DNA from: Pseudomonadota bacterium
GTDB taxonomy: Bacteria > Pseudomonadota > Alphaproteobacteria > Parvibaculales > Parvibaculaceae
Reading direction: 5' to 3'
Assembly: GCA_021780275.1 (NCBI GenBank)
Contig: JAJXZC010000511.1
Location: 1 to 10,469 of the forward strand
Length of the DNA stretch: 10,469 nt
Below are positions 1 through 7,143 of this stretch, piece after piece (the stretch's first letter is position 1; every line of letters begins with the position of its first letter). The position numbers and the translations under genes were made by a program. A model generated the notes under the pieces. The model saw only the letters and a list, made by a program, of their open reading frames with translations. It made no database searches and had not been told where the DNA came from.

Positions 1-1
1 G

Positions 2-322
2 AAGCATCCGGCACTTGGCCGCGTGGTCGCGCTGGAAGGCATGGCAGGCGGCGAACGCCTCGCCTGGCTCGATGAGCATGTGCTGGGCCACCGCAACAGG
101 CGGCTTGCCGCCCTTGCCCGCGCCGCCATCGAGGCCGGCGTGCTGAAGCCTTTTCCGCCGGAAATGATCGTCATCACGCTGCAGGCAGGCGCGGCCGGCG
201 TCATCAATCTCGCGCCGTTGATGCGCGGAACATTCGGCTTCGATCCCGACACGGCGGAGGGGCGCGCCGCGCATGAAAGCCTCGTTCTCGACGCTCTGCT
301 CAGCGGTTTCGTCAAGAACTAG
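2..322 (+). CDS. TetR/AcrR-family transcriptional regulator, C-terminal part (5' truncated by window edge)
   Basis: The reading frame is open from base 2, so the 106 visible residues are the C-terminal end of a longer protein whose start lies outside the window. The segment is all-helical in character. It begins with a K-H-P-A-L-G-R pattern and contains E-G-M-A, followed by W-L-D-E-H and an Ala/Gly-rich helix around L-Q-A-G-A-A-G-V. This resembles the ligand-binding and dimerisation domain of TetR/AcrR repressors, where 'HP.L...' and 'E...' helices are typical. The DNA-binding helix-turn-helix is not visible, so the family call is an inference from the C-terminal domain only. The VOC gene begins 41 bases downstream on the same strand, with no hairpin between. 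The two may be co-transcribed and the regulator may control this catabolic region. The ligand cannot be predicted. Confidence 0.62.
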   Translation, partial: KHPALGRVVALEGMAGGERLAWLDEHVLGHRNRRLAALARAAIEAGVLKPFPPEMIVITLQAGAAGVINLAPLMRGTFGFDPDTAEGRAAHESLVLDALLSGFVKN

Positions 323-351
323 CGAGTTGCATCCAGGCCAAGTTCATCATG

Positions 352-357
352 GGAGGA
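352..357 (+). promoter_or_regulatory. Ribosome binding site GGAGGA for the VOC gene
   Basis: GGAGGA lies six bases upstream of the ATG at 364. An in-frame ATG at 349 would place this Shine-Dalgarno sequence inside the coding region, so 364 is the better start. Confidence 0.8.
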
Positions 358-363
358 GACAAG

Positions 364-1053
364 ATGACTCAGCTAACCACGGGTATTCACCATCTGGCCT
401 TCATGGCCTCGGACATCAAGAAACACATCGCCTTTTTTTCGGAGGTGCTGGGCTGCCCGCTGGTCGCGCTGTTCGACATGCATGGCGTGCCGGGCGGTTT
501 GCATGCGTTTCTGCGCATGAACGATCACAGCTATTTCTCGATCGTGCAGCTTCCCGACGTGGACAAGATCCCGATCGAGATCGGCCGCACCCATGCAGGC
601 AGCGGCGCGCTACCGAGCGCGGCGGGCACGCTTCAGCATCTCGCCTTCCGCGTCGATTCCGACAGCGATCTCGTCGCCATTCGCGATCGTATCCGCAGCC
701 ATGGCGTCAATGTCATCGGCCCGATCGATCATGGCATGTGCCGCTCGATCTATTTCGCCGGTCCCGATCACATGACGCTTGAAGTCGCGACCTCCCAGGA
801 GGCCGTCGATCCGGCGAAATGGATCGATCCTGCCGTGCTCGCCAAGGCGGGCATTTCGGCGGCGGAGGCGGCACGCTTCAAGGCGCCCGCGCCCTATACC
901 GGCCCGAGCCCCGTGCCCCAGCCGCCCTACGACCCGGAAAAGCCGCATATGGCCTATCCGAAAGAGGTCTATCTCCAGATGCTTCAGGTTCCCGACGAGG
1001 TCATCACCCAGTCGGCCTCCTATACGGCGCCGCCCGTCGCTGAGACGGTGTGA
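364..1053 (+). CDS. VOC family (glyoxalase/extradiol dioxygenase fold) metalloprotein
   Basis: A 229-residue protein with one visible vicinal-oxygen-chelate module in the first ~145 residues. It opens with the classic beta strand G-I-H-H-L-A-F, followed by a D-I-K-K-H-I-A-F-F helix. A second half-module begins at L-Q-H-L-A-F. The strand D-H-M-T-L-E-V comes after I-Y-F-A-G-P-D. Candidate metal ligands are H10, H92 and E140, the usual H-H-E pattern for divalent metal binding in this superfamily. Members include glyoxalases, isomerases, extradiol dioxygenases and antibiotic-binding proteins, so the reaction is not defined. Residues ~145-229 form an unusual Pro-rich tail, longer than in minimal VOC proteins. 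No signal peptide is seen, so it is probably cytosolic. The start is set by the GGAGGA at 352-357. A strong hairpin follows the stop, which suggests this gene ends a transcript that may begin with the TetR-like gene. Confidence 0.8.
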   Translation: MTQLTTGIHHLAFMASDIKKHIAFFSEVLGCPLVALFDMHGVPGGLHAFLRMNDHSYFSIVQLPDVDKIPIEIGRTHAGSGALPSAAGTLQHLAFRVDSDSDLVAIRDRIRSHGVNVIGPIDHGMCRSIYFAGPDHMTLEVATSQEAVDPAKWIDPAVLAKAGISAAEAARFKAPAPYTGPSPVPQPPYDPEKPHMAYPKEVYLQMLQVPDEVITQSASYTAPPVAETV

Positions 1054-1059
1054 CGCGCC

Positions 1060-1097
1060 GCCGGCCTCGCGCTCAGGGGAGGGGGCGCGAGGCTGGC
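1060..1097 (+). terminator. Hairpin terminator candidate after the VOC gene
   Basis: Bases 1060-1072 pair with 1085-1097. The stem has about 13 pairs, including one G-U, with a perfect 9-bp core GCCTCGCGC/GCGCGAGGC and a 12-base G-rich loop. It starts seven bases after the VOC stop. The tail TCTTCCT is only moderately T-rich, so termination may be partial. Confidence 0.6.
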
Positions 1098-1179
1098 TCT
1101 TCCTATGTCCCTAGGCGGCATGGCAGGCTTGAGCTAAAGAAGTTGGCTCTTGTGCCGTCGCCGGGGTTCTTTTCGAAAA

Positions 1180-2550
1180 ATGTCCATCTCGCCGGAAATC
1201 AGGCAGCGGGCGGAAGCCCTCATCGCCGCAGAACGCCGGCGTTTCGCTGAGCTGCATCCCGTTTCGCGCCGCATGGCCGAGGAGGCGGGCAAGCATTTTC
1301 CCGGCGGCGTACCCCTTCACTGGATGCTCGACTGGGAGACGCCCTTTCCCCTTTTCGTGCGCGAGGCCAAAGGATCTACCGTCACCGACGTGGATGGCCG
1401 CGCCTATGCCGATTTCTGCCTCGGCGATACGGGCGCCATGTTTGGCCATTCGCCCGCGCCGGTTGCCAGGGCGATTGCCGAACAGGCGCAGCATGGGCTC
1501 ACCGCCATGCTCCCCTCCGATCTCACGGCGAAAGTCGGTGTACTTCTCGCGCGGCATTTCGGCCTGCCCTTCTGGCAGGTGACGGCAACGGCGAGCGATG
1601 CGAACCGCGCGGTGGTGCGCTGGGCGCGCGCGATCACGGGCCGGCGCAAGATTCTCGTTTTCGACGGCTGCTATCATGGGCAGGTGGAAGACGCCTTCGT
1701 GAAGCTCGAAGGCGCAAAGACAAAGATGAAGCCAAGCCTGCTCGGTCAGGTGCAGGACATCGCGCAGACGAGTGTTGCCGCGCCTTTCAACGATCTCGAT
1801 GCTGTCGAGAAATTGCTCGCCACCGGCGATATCGCGTTGATCCTTACCGAGCCCGCGCTCACCAATACCGCCATGGTTTTGCCGAGGCCGGGTTTCATTG
1901 AAGGGCTGCTTGCTGCCGCGCGACGGCACGGGACGCTGATCTGCCTCGACGAGACGCATACGATCTCGACCGGCCCCGGCGGCTTCACCCGCGCGCATGA
2001 TCTCGACCCCGATTTTTTCGTGCTGGGCAAGCCGGTCGCGGGCGGTCTTCCAACTGCCGTTTTCGGCTTCTCTTCCAAGGTTGAAGCGGAGATGCGCCGC
2101 GTTCAGGACACCAAGACGCCCGGCTATTCCGGCATTGGCACCACGCTGTCCGGCAACATGCTGGCGCTTGCCGCCATGCGCGCCTGCCTCGAAGAGGTGA
2201 TGACGCCAGCCGCCTATGATCACATGACACGGCTCGCGAAGCGGCTGGCGGAAGGCCTTCGCGCCGAGGTTGCGAAGGCGGAGCTCAACTGGACCGTCAC
2301 GCAGATCGGCGCCCGTGCGGAGCTCGTCTTTTCCCCGCGCCCGCTCGAAAATGGCGCGGAGGCGGCAGCCGCCATCGACCACACGGTCGAACGCGCGATC
2401 CATCTATTCCTTCTGAACCGGAACGTGCTGGTAACGCCGTTCCACAACATGACCCTCGTTGCGCCGAGCACGACCGAAGCGGATGTCGATGGGCTCGTTG
2501 CCCGTTTCGGCGAAGCTCTGGCTGTGCTTTGCGGCAGGGAAGAGATTTGA
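1180..2550 (+). CDS. Class III PLP-dependent aminotransferase (glutamate-1-semialdehyde aminomutase-like)
   Basis: A 456-residue fold-type I PLP enzyme of the class III (GSAM/omega-transaminase) family. The N-terminal F-P-G-G-V segment (~res 44-48) and V-T-D-V-D-G-R-A-Y-A-D-F resemble family members. Y165-H166-G167 matches the Y-H-G that stacks on the cofactor. D257 in D-E-T-H fits the residue that pairs with the pyridine nitrogen. K284 in L-G-K-P-V-A-G-G-L-P fits the Schiff-base lysine. The usual phosphate-cup motif S-G-T-E-A is replaced by T-A-S-D-A (res 137-141). This argues against true haem-pathway GSAM and for a catabolic transaminase of unknown substrate. ATG 1180 is preferred over an in-frame TTG at 1150, although its ribosome site is weak and a TTTTCGAAAA palindrome abuts it. 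The ligase gene starts two bases after the stop, so the two are surely co-transcribed and probably translationally coupled. Confidence 0.85.
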   Translation: MSISPEIRQRAEALIAAERRRFAELHPVSRRMAEEAGKHFPGGVPLHWMLDWETPFPLFVREAKGSTVTDVDGRAYADFCLGDTGAMFGHSPAPVARAIAEQAQHGLTAMLPSDLTAKVGVLLARHFGLPFWQVTATASDANRAVVRWARAITGRRKILVFDGCYHGQVEDAFVKLEGAKTKMKPSLLGQVQDIAQTSVAAPFNDLDAVEKLLATGDIALILTEPALTNTAMVLPRPGFIEGLLAAARRHGTLICLDETHTISTGPGGFTRAHDLDPDFFVLGKPVAGGLPTAVFGFSSKVEAEMRRVQDTKTPGYSGIGTTLSGNMLALAAMRACLEEVMTPAAYDHMTRLAKRLAEGLRAEVAKAELNWTVTQIGARAELVFSPRPLENGAEAAAAIDHTVERAIHLFLLNRNVLVTPFHNMTLVAPSTTEADVDGLVARFGEALAVLCGREEI

Positions 2551-2552
2551 AC

Positions 2553-3917
2553 ATGGCGCGTGCGAGTGAAAAGGAGGCGGCGGATTTTCTCGCCGCCAAT
2601 CCCGAAATCGTCCAGATACAGGCATTCCTCACCGACCCTTCGGGCGTTGCGCGGGGCAAGGTGTTGCGGCCGGAGGAACTCGCCGCCGCCTATCGCGACG
2701 GGCGGCCGCTTCCCTGTTCCATCCAGTCGCTCGACATTCTTGGCGCCGACGTGCTCGAAACCGGCCTCGTCTGGGAGGAGGGCGATTCCGACCGCCCCTG
2801 CTTTCCCGTCGCGGGCACGATCACCCATGCGCCCTGGCATGAAGTGCCGACTGCGCAGCTCATTCTCGAGTCCTACGAGCGCGACGGTTTGCCAACGCCA
2901 GCCGATCCGCGCCATGCGCTCGCCCGCGTGGTCGATAGCCTCGAAGCCCAAGGCCTCAAGCCCGTCGTCGCCATTGAACTCGAATTCTATCTGATCGACC
3001 GGGAGGCCGTGCATTCCGGCAAGCCGACGCCCGCCGCTGCGCCGAACGGGTTCGCGCCGTCGCATCTTCAGGCCTATTTGATGCAGGATCTGGAGGATTT
3101 TTCGCCCTTCCTCAATGACGTCTTTGCCGGCGCGAAGAAGATGGGGCTCCCGGCCCGCACGCTCATCTCGGAATATGCGCCGGGCCAGCTCGAAATCGTG
3201 CTTGCCCATTGTGACGATGCGATGCGCGCGGCCGACGATGCGGTGCTCTACAAGCGGCTGGTGAAGGGCGTTGCGGATCGCCACGGCTATGTCGCGACCT
3301 TCATGGCGAAGCCTTATGCCGAACTCTCGGGCAGCGGCATGCATGTGCATGTCTCTCTGGCCGACGAGACGAGCGACAATCTCTTTGCGGGCGAGGGCAC
3401 GGAGTTGACGCCGCATCTGCGCCACGCCATCGGCGGTCTCGAAGCGACAATGGCCGAGAGCATGGCGATCTTCGCGCCGAATGCGAATTCATTCCGCCGC
3501 TTCAGAAAAAATTCCTACGCGCCGCTCGCTCCCGCATGGGCCATCGACAATCGCTCGGTCCCGCTCCGCGTGACTTCGGGCAGGGCCGAGACGCGCCATC
3601 TGGAACATCGCGTCTGCGGCGCAGACGCCAATCCTTACGTGGCGCTGGCCACCGTTCTTGCGGGTATCGCGGAGGGTCTTGAGAAGAAGATCGAGCCGAG
3701 CGCGCCTGTGGTCGGCGACGGCTATGGCCAGAAAGAGGCGACCCTGCCGATGAACTGGTGGAGGGCGCTTGAAGTTGCACGGAAGTCGGATTTCCTGCGT
3801 GAAAGGCTCGGCGAACAATTCACCAATATCTTCCTCACCATCAAGGAGGCGGAGTGCGACCGCTTCTTCGCCTCCGTCACGGACCTCGATTTCGCCTGGT
3901 ATCTCCGCAATACATGA
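2553..3917 (+). CDS. Glutamine synthetase family protein, probable gamma-glutamyl-amine (PuuA/IpuC-like) ligase
   Basis: A 454-residue protein with the complete glutamine synthetase fold. The N-terminal beta-grasp part contains L-T-D-P-S-G-V-A-R-G-K. The catalytic part holds E142 and E144 (E-L-E-F-Y-L), E207 and E214 (S-E-Y-A-P-G-Q-L-E), H264 in G-S-G-M-H-V-H, and R315/R316 in N-S-F-R-R-F. The R-V-T-S-G-R-A-E-T-R-H-L-E-H-R stretch leads into A-D-A-N-P-Y. These match the metal, ATP, glutamate and ammonia-site residues, so the enzyme should be an active ligase. The N-L-Y-D-L-P adenylylation loop of GlnA is absent. The ending F-A-W-Y-L-R is typical of gamma-glutamylputrescine synthetase-type members, which join glutamate to an amine. 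The ATG at 2553 follows the aminotransferase stop by two bases, with GGGAAGAG just upstream inside that gene. An earlier in-frame TTG (2529) is less likely. The amine substrate is unknown. No gamma-glutamyl hydrolase or amine oxidase lies next to it. Confidence 0.87.
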   Translation: MARASEKEAADFLAANPEIVQIQAFLTDPSGVARGKVLRPEELAAAYRDGRPLPCSIQSLDILGADVLETGLVWEEGDSDRPCFPVAGTITHAPWHEVPTAQLILESYERDGLPTPADPRHALARVVDSLEAQGLKPVVAIELEFYLIDREAVHSGKPTPAAAPNGFAPSHLQAYLMQDLEDFSPFLNDVFAGAKKMGLPARTLISEYAPGQLEIVLAHCDDAMRAADDAVLYKRLVKGVADRHGYVATFMAKPYAELSGSGMHVHVSLADETSDNLFAGEGTELTPHLRHAIGGLEATMAESMAIFAPNANSFRRFRKNSYAPLAPAWAIDNRSVPLRVTSGRAETRHLEHRVCGADANPYVALATVLAGIAEGLEKKIEPSAPVVGDGYGQKEATLPMNWWRALEVARKSDFLRERLGEQFTNIFLTIKEAECDRFFASVTDLDFAWYLRNT

Positions 3918-3971
3918 CGGCGCGCTCGGCCCGCAATCCATAGCGGACGCTACGTCATCCGGGCCGTGCAT

Positions 3972-4012
3972 GAGGAAAACCGCATCTCGCCATTGACGGA
4001 TGCGGCTTCCTC
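3972..4012 (+). terminator. Hairpin terminator candidate after the ligase gene
   Basis: Left arm GAGGAA-aa-CCGCATC (3972-3986) pairs with GATGCGG-c-TTCCTC (3999-4012). This gives 13 base pairs with a small internal loop and a 12-base apical loop. It lies 54 bases after the ligase stop, and the tail TTCG is only weakly T-rich. It separates the aminotransferase/ligase unit from the GST/dehydrogenase unit. Confidence 0.6.
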
Positions 4013-4076
4013 TTCGACAACCTTGTAAGCCGCGCGAAAGACGCGGCGAACAGAGAAGCGTGAGGCGACGGGAAAC

Positions 4077-4688
4077 ATGACGATCAAGCTTTATCACTGC
4101 AAAGGCGCGCGCTCGGTGCGTCCGCTCTGGACGCTCGAGGAAATGGGCATCCCTTATGAGCTCGAGTCGATGAAGTTTCCGCCGCGCTTCTATCGCGAGG
4201 GCTATCTGGACATCAATCCGCTCGGCACCGTGCCGACCATGGTCGATGGCGACCTGACGATGACGGAATCGGCGGGCATCTGCCAGTATCTGGTCGATTG
4301 CCATGGTCCTTCCGATATCGGCCTGACGCCGAAGGACAAGGATTATGGTCTTTACCTCAACTGGCTCCACCGCAGCGACGCGACGCTGACCTTTCCGCAG
4401 ACCATCGTGCTGCGTTACACGGTGCTGGAGCCTGAAGAGCGCCGCCTCAAGCAGGCCGTGGACGATTACACGCAGTGGTTCTTCTCGCGCCTCAAGAGCG
4501 TGGAGAAGGCGACGGGCGAGAGCGAGTATCTATGCGCTGGCCGCTTCACCATTGCCGATATCGCGGTTGGCTATGCGCTCTATCTCGCCGACACACTGGG
4601 TTTCCGCGGCGGCTTCAAGCCGAACACGGAGGCCTATTACAAGCGGTTGAGCGAGCGCCCGGCTTTCCAGCGCGCGATCAGCCTTTGA
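4077..4688 (+). CDS. Glutathione S-transferase family protein
   Basis: A 203-residue cytosolic GST, the usual length for the family. Residues 1-75 form the thioredoxin-like domain, opening L-Y-H-C-K-G-A-R-S-V-R, where S13 or nearby residues could activate glutathione. V52-P53 (cis-proline) and E64-S65 are the standard contacts for the glutathione backbone and gamma-glutamyl group. The helical C-terminal domain has the N-capping motif F-T-I-A-D (T158, D161). The substrate is unknown. Bacterial GSTs of this kind conjugate, isomerise or reductively process electrophiles, and some serve catabolic pathways. It is the first gene of a run with three acyl-CoA dehydrogenases, and only 11 bases separate it from the next start. 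The 5' leader holds a second small GC stem (4029-4034 with 4042-4047). GAGGCGACGGGA lies just upstream as a loose ribosome site. Confidence 0.87.
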   Translation: MTIKLYHCKGARSVRPLWTLEEMGIPYELESMKFPPRFYREGYLDINPLGTVPTMVDGDLTMTESAGICQYLVDCHGPSDIGLTPKDKDYGLYLNWLHRSDATLTFPQTIVLRYTVLEPEERRLKQAVDDYTQWFFSRLKSVEKATGESEYLCAGRFTIADIAVGYALYLADTLGFRGGFKPNTEAYYKRLSERPAFQRAISL

Positions 4689-4699
4689 GACGGGACTGA

Positions 4700-5893
4700 A
4701 TGATGTCTGCCAAATTCTCCAACGGCCAGAGCCCCGTCGATTTCGACAATCGTTACATGGGCCCGCTCTATACGGACGATCATCGCGCTTGGCGCGCGAC
4801 GCTGCGCAAGTTCGTCGAGGCGGAGATGATGCCACATGTCGACGACTGGGAAGAGGAGGGCGAGTTTCCGCGCGAACTCTACAAGAAGGCAGCGGAAGTC
4901 GGCCTTCTCGGGCTTGGCTTCCCCGAGGAATATGGCGGCACGCCGGTCCACGATCCCATGTATTCGATCGTCACGGCGGAGGAGCTGGCGCGTCTCGGCG
5001 CGGGCGGCATCAATGCGAGCCTGATGGTGCATGGCATCGGCCTTCCGCCCGTTCTCGCCATCGGCTCGGCTGCGATGAAGGAACGTATCGCGCCGCAGGT
5101 TCTGGCGGGCGAAAAGATTCACGCGCTGGGCATCACCGAACCATCGGGCGGCTCTGATGTCGCCAATCTCAAGACCCGCGCCGTGCGCGACGGCGACGAT
5201 TACGTCGTCAACGGCTCGAAGATCTTCATCACCGGCGGCATACGCGCGGATTACTATACGGTTGCCGTGCGCACCGGCGGACCGGGCGCGCGGGGCATTT
5301 CGCTTCTCCTGCTCGAGCGCGACATGAAGGGCTTCACGCGCACGCCCCTGAAGAAGCAGGGCTGGTGGTCATCCGACACCGCAGCGCTTTATTTCGACGA
5401 TGTGCGCGTGCCGAAGGAAAACCTCATCGGTGAAGAAAATAATGGCTTCATCGGCATCATGCTCAACTTCAACAATGAGCGCATCGGCCTCGCGGCAAGC
5501 GCTGTGGCCTATGCGCGCGTCTGCTTCGAGGATGCGCTGGCCTGGGCGCGCGAGCGCGAGACTTTCGGCAAGCGCCTCGCCGATCATCAGGTCATCCGGC
5601 ACAAGTTTGCCGAGATGGCGCGGCAGATCGCGGCGACGCAGGCCTATCTCGAACAATGCGTCGTGCGCGTGAAGGCGGGAGAGACGCCGGTGGCAGATCT
5701 CTCGCTTCTCAAGGTGCAGGCGACATTGACGATGGAGTTCTGCGCCCGTGAGGCAATGCAGATCATGGGCGGTGCGAGCTATATGCGCGGCTGCCGCGTG
5801 GAGCGCATCTACCGCGAAGTGCGCGTGAATGCGATCGGCGGCGGCTCGGAGGAGATCATGCGCGATCTCGCCGCGCGTCAGCTGGGTATTTGA
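4700..5893 (+). CDS. Acyl-CoA dehydrogenase, LCAD/isovaleryl-CoA-dehydrogenase type (first of three)
   Basis: A 397-residue FAD flavoprotein that would introduce a trans-2,3 double bond into an acyl-CoA and pass electrons to ETF. The domains follow the standard order: N-terminal helices with P-E-E-Y-G-G, a beta domain with signature G-I-T-E-P-S-G-G-S-D, then C-terminal helices with R286-E-T-F-G-K and Q-I-M-G-G-A-S-Y. The C-terminal Glu used by short- and medium-chain enzymes (in E-G-T) is Gly here: I-G-G-G-S-E-E-I, about G381. E260 in N-N-E-R-I-G sits where long-chain and isovaleryl enzymes carry their base (Q-E-R-L / L-E-R-L). The likely catalytic residue is therefore E260. This suggests a long- or branched-chain substrate, as an inference from that residue. 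A second ATG at 4703 follows GGGA at better spacing and is equally plausible as the start. The gene sits between the GST and the next dehydrogenase with short gaps. Confidence 0.9.
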   Translation: MMSAKFSNGQSPVDFDNRYMGPLYTDDHRAWRATLRKFVEAEMMPHVDDWEEEGEFPRELYKKAAEVGLLGLGFPEEYGGTPVHDPMYSIVTAEELARLGAGGINASLMVHGIGLPPVLAIGSAAMKERIAPQVLAGEKIHALGITEPSGGSDVANLKTRAVRDGDDYVVNGSKIFITGGIRADYYTVAVRTGGPGARGISLLLLERDMKGFTRTPLKKQGWWSSDTAALYFDDVRVPKENLIGEENNGFIGIMLNFNNERIGLAASAVAYARVCFEDALAWARERETFGKRLADHQVIRHKFAEMARQIAATQAYLEQCVVRVKAGETPVADLSLLKVQATLTMEFCAREAMQIMGGASYMRGCRVERIYREVRVNAIGGGSEEIMRDLAARQLGI

Positions 5894-5914
5894 TTCAGGA
5901 AGATTGTTGGAAAA

Positions 5915-5920
5915 GGGTGA
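5915..5920 (+). promoter_or_regulatory. Ribosome binding site GGGTGA for the second dehydrogenase
   Basis: GGGTGA lies four bases before the ATG at 5925 and can pair with the UCACC of the 16S 3' end. It decides against a longer frame opening at 5829 inside the previous gene, whose extra residues are out-of-frame translation of conserved sequence. Confidence 0.65.
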
Positions 5921-5924
5921 AAGA

Positions 5925-7130
5925 ATGAGCCTGACCACACAGGAGCTCGATGAATTCCGCAAGGGAGTCCGGGCCTGGTTCGAAGAAAACAAGCCCGCCG
6001 ATCCGGGCTTCCTGCTGCCGCTGTCCTTCATGGAAGTGGGCACGGACGAGCAGTTCTATTTCCTGCGCGACTGGCAGCGGAAGGTCTATGAGGCCGGCTA
6101 TCTCGGCATGGCCTGGCCGAAGGAATATGGTGGCCACGGCAAGCCGCAGGCTCTTCAGGACATCGTGACGCGCGAGATGATCCGCCAGAAGGTGCCCTTC
6201 ATGACGAACACGATCGGCCTCAACTGGGCCGGTCCGCTGATCCTCAACATGGGATCGGAAGAGCAGAAGAAGGCCTATATTCCGGGTATTCTCAGCGCCG
6301 AGGACATCTGGTGTCAGGGCTTCTCGGAGCCGGATCACGGCTCCGATCTCGGCAATGCGCAGCTCAAGGCGACGCGCGACGGCAACGAGTTCGTGCTCAA
6401 CGGCAGCAAGATCTGGACGAGCCTTGGCAGGCACGCGAAATATATGATCCTGCTCGCCCGCACGAAGCAGAACACGAATAACAAATATGAGGGATTGAGC
6501 TTCTTCCTCATCCCGATGCGCATTCCCGGCATTGAAGTTGTGCCGATCCGCAAGCTCACCGGCGAATATGGCTTCAACCAGACCTTCTTCACCGATGCGC
6601 GGATCTCCGAATCCTGCCTCATCGGCAAGGAAGGCGAAGGCTGGCAGGTCGCCATGGCGACGCTTGCTTTCGAGCGCGGGGCGGTCGGCGGTCAGGCTGG
6701 CGGCCATGCGATGATGAGCCGCGAAGTGGCAGAAGTTGTCGCGCTCGCGCAGACCGCGCAGCGCGCAGGCAGGCCCGCGATCGAAGACCCGACGATCCGC
6801 GACCGGCTCGTGCAGTTCATCATGGAAGAACGGTCCATGATGCTCAATTCGGCACGTTCCAAGATCAAGGCGCTCAATGCGGATCGTCCTTTCTCGATCC
6901 CCATGTCGTCGAAGCTCGTGGGCAGCGAATATCAGCGCCGCATGAACCAGTTCGCACTCTCTCTGCAAGGCGCGAACGCGGCCTATTACGTCGGCGACGA
7001 TCTTGCCTATGAGCGCGGCCAGTGGCAGCGGTCGTACTTCAACTCCTTCTCCGCCACCATCGGCGGCGGAACGAGCGAAATTCAGCACAACATTATTGGC
7101 GAGCGCGTTCTCGGCCTGCCGAAGAGCTGA
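5925..7130 (+). CDS. Acyl-CoA dehydrogenase, FadE26/FadE34-like large subunit type (second of three)
   Basis: A 401-residue acyl-CoA dehydrogenase. Landmarks in order are W-P-K-E-Y-G-G, the flavin signature G-F-S-E-P-D-H-G-S-D-L, I-W-T-S-L-G, L-A-F-E-R-G and the C-terminal I-G-G-G-T-S-E-I-Q followed by G-E-R-V-L-G-L-P. E250 in F-E-R-G aligns with the base of LCAD/IVD-type enzymes. The canonical R-x-x-F-G-x-x-x-x-x-x-Q FAD/dimer motif is not visible. In its place is a segment with P-A-I-E-D-P-T-I-R-D-R-L. This layout recalls the subunit type that needs a partner in the alpha2beta2 dehydrogenases of mycobacterial steroid degradation (ChsE/FadE26-29). The next gene, 13 bases on, supplies the missing motif, so they probably act as one heteromeric enzyme. 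The substrate is unknown. Confidence 0.88.
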   Translation: MSLTTQELDEFRKGVRAWFEENKPADPGFLLPLSFMEVGTDEQFYFLRDWQRKVYEAGYLGMAWPKEYGGHGKPQALQDIVTREMIRQKVPFMTNTIGLNWAGPLILNMGSEEQKKAYIPGILSAEDIWCQGFSEPDHGSDLGNAQLKATRDGNEFVLNGSKIWTSLGRHAKYMILLARTKQNTNNKYEGLSFFLIPMRIPGIEVVPIRKLTGEYGFNQTFFTDARISESCLIGKEGEGWQVAMATLAFERGAVGGQAGGHAMMSREVAEVVALAQTAQRAGRPAIEDPTIRDRLVQFIMEERSMMLNSARSKIKALNADRPFSIPMSSKLVGSEYQRRMNQFALSLQGANAAYYVGDDLAYERGQWQRSYFNSFSATIGGGTSEIQHNIIGERVLGLPKS

Positions 7131-7143
7131 GGAGCGATAGATC

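Noticed and set aside
1144..1158. Possible sigma-54 promoter (TGGC...) ahead of the aminotransferase
   Set aside because: The GG at 1145-1146 is not followed by a GC at the required ten-base spacing, and no TTGC element is present.
1170..1179. Perfect palindrome TTTTCGAAAA directly before the aminotransferase ATG
   Set aside because: Ten bases is too short to call an operator without conservation. It may simply be an A/T-rich unstructured start region in a GC-rich gene.
1111..2403. A 430-residue open frame on the - strand opposite the aminotransferase
   Set aside because: This is a shadow of a clear PLP enzyme gene, with Arg/His-rich composition and no domain recognised. The same applies to the - strand frames at 2220-3425, 3489-4370 and 7669-8478.
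2553..3917. Calling the ligase the housekeeping glutamine synthetase GlnA
   Set aside because: The adenylylation loop (N-L-Y-D-L-P) is missing, the C-terminal ending is of the gamma-glutamylputrescine synthetase type, and no glnB-like gene lies upstream.
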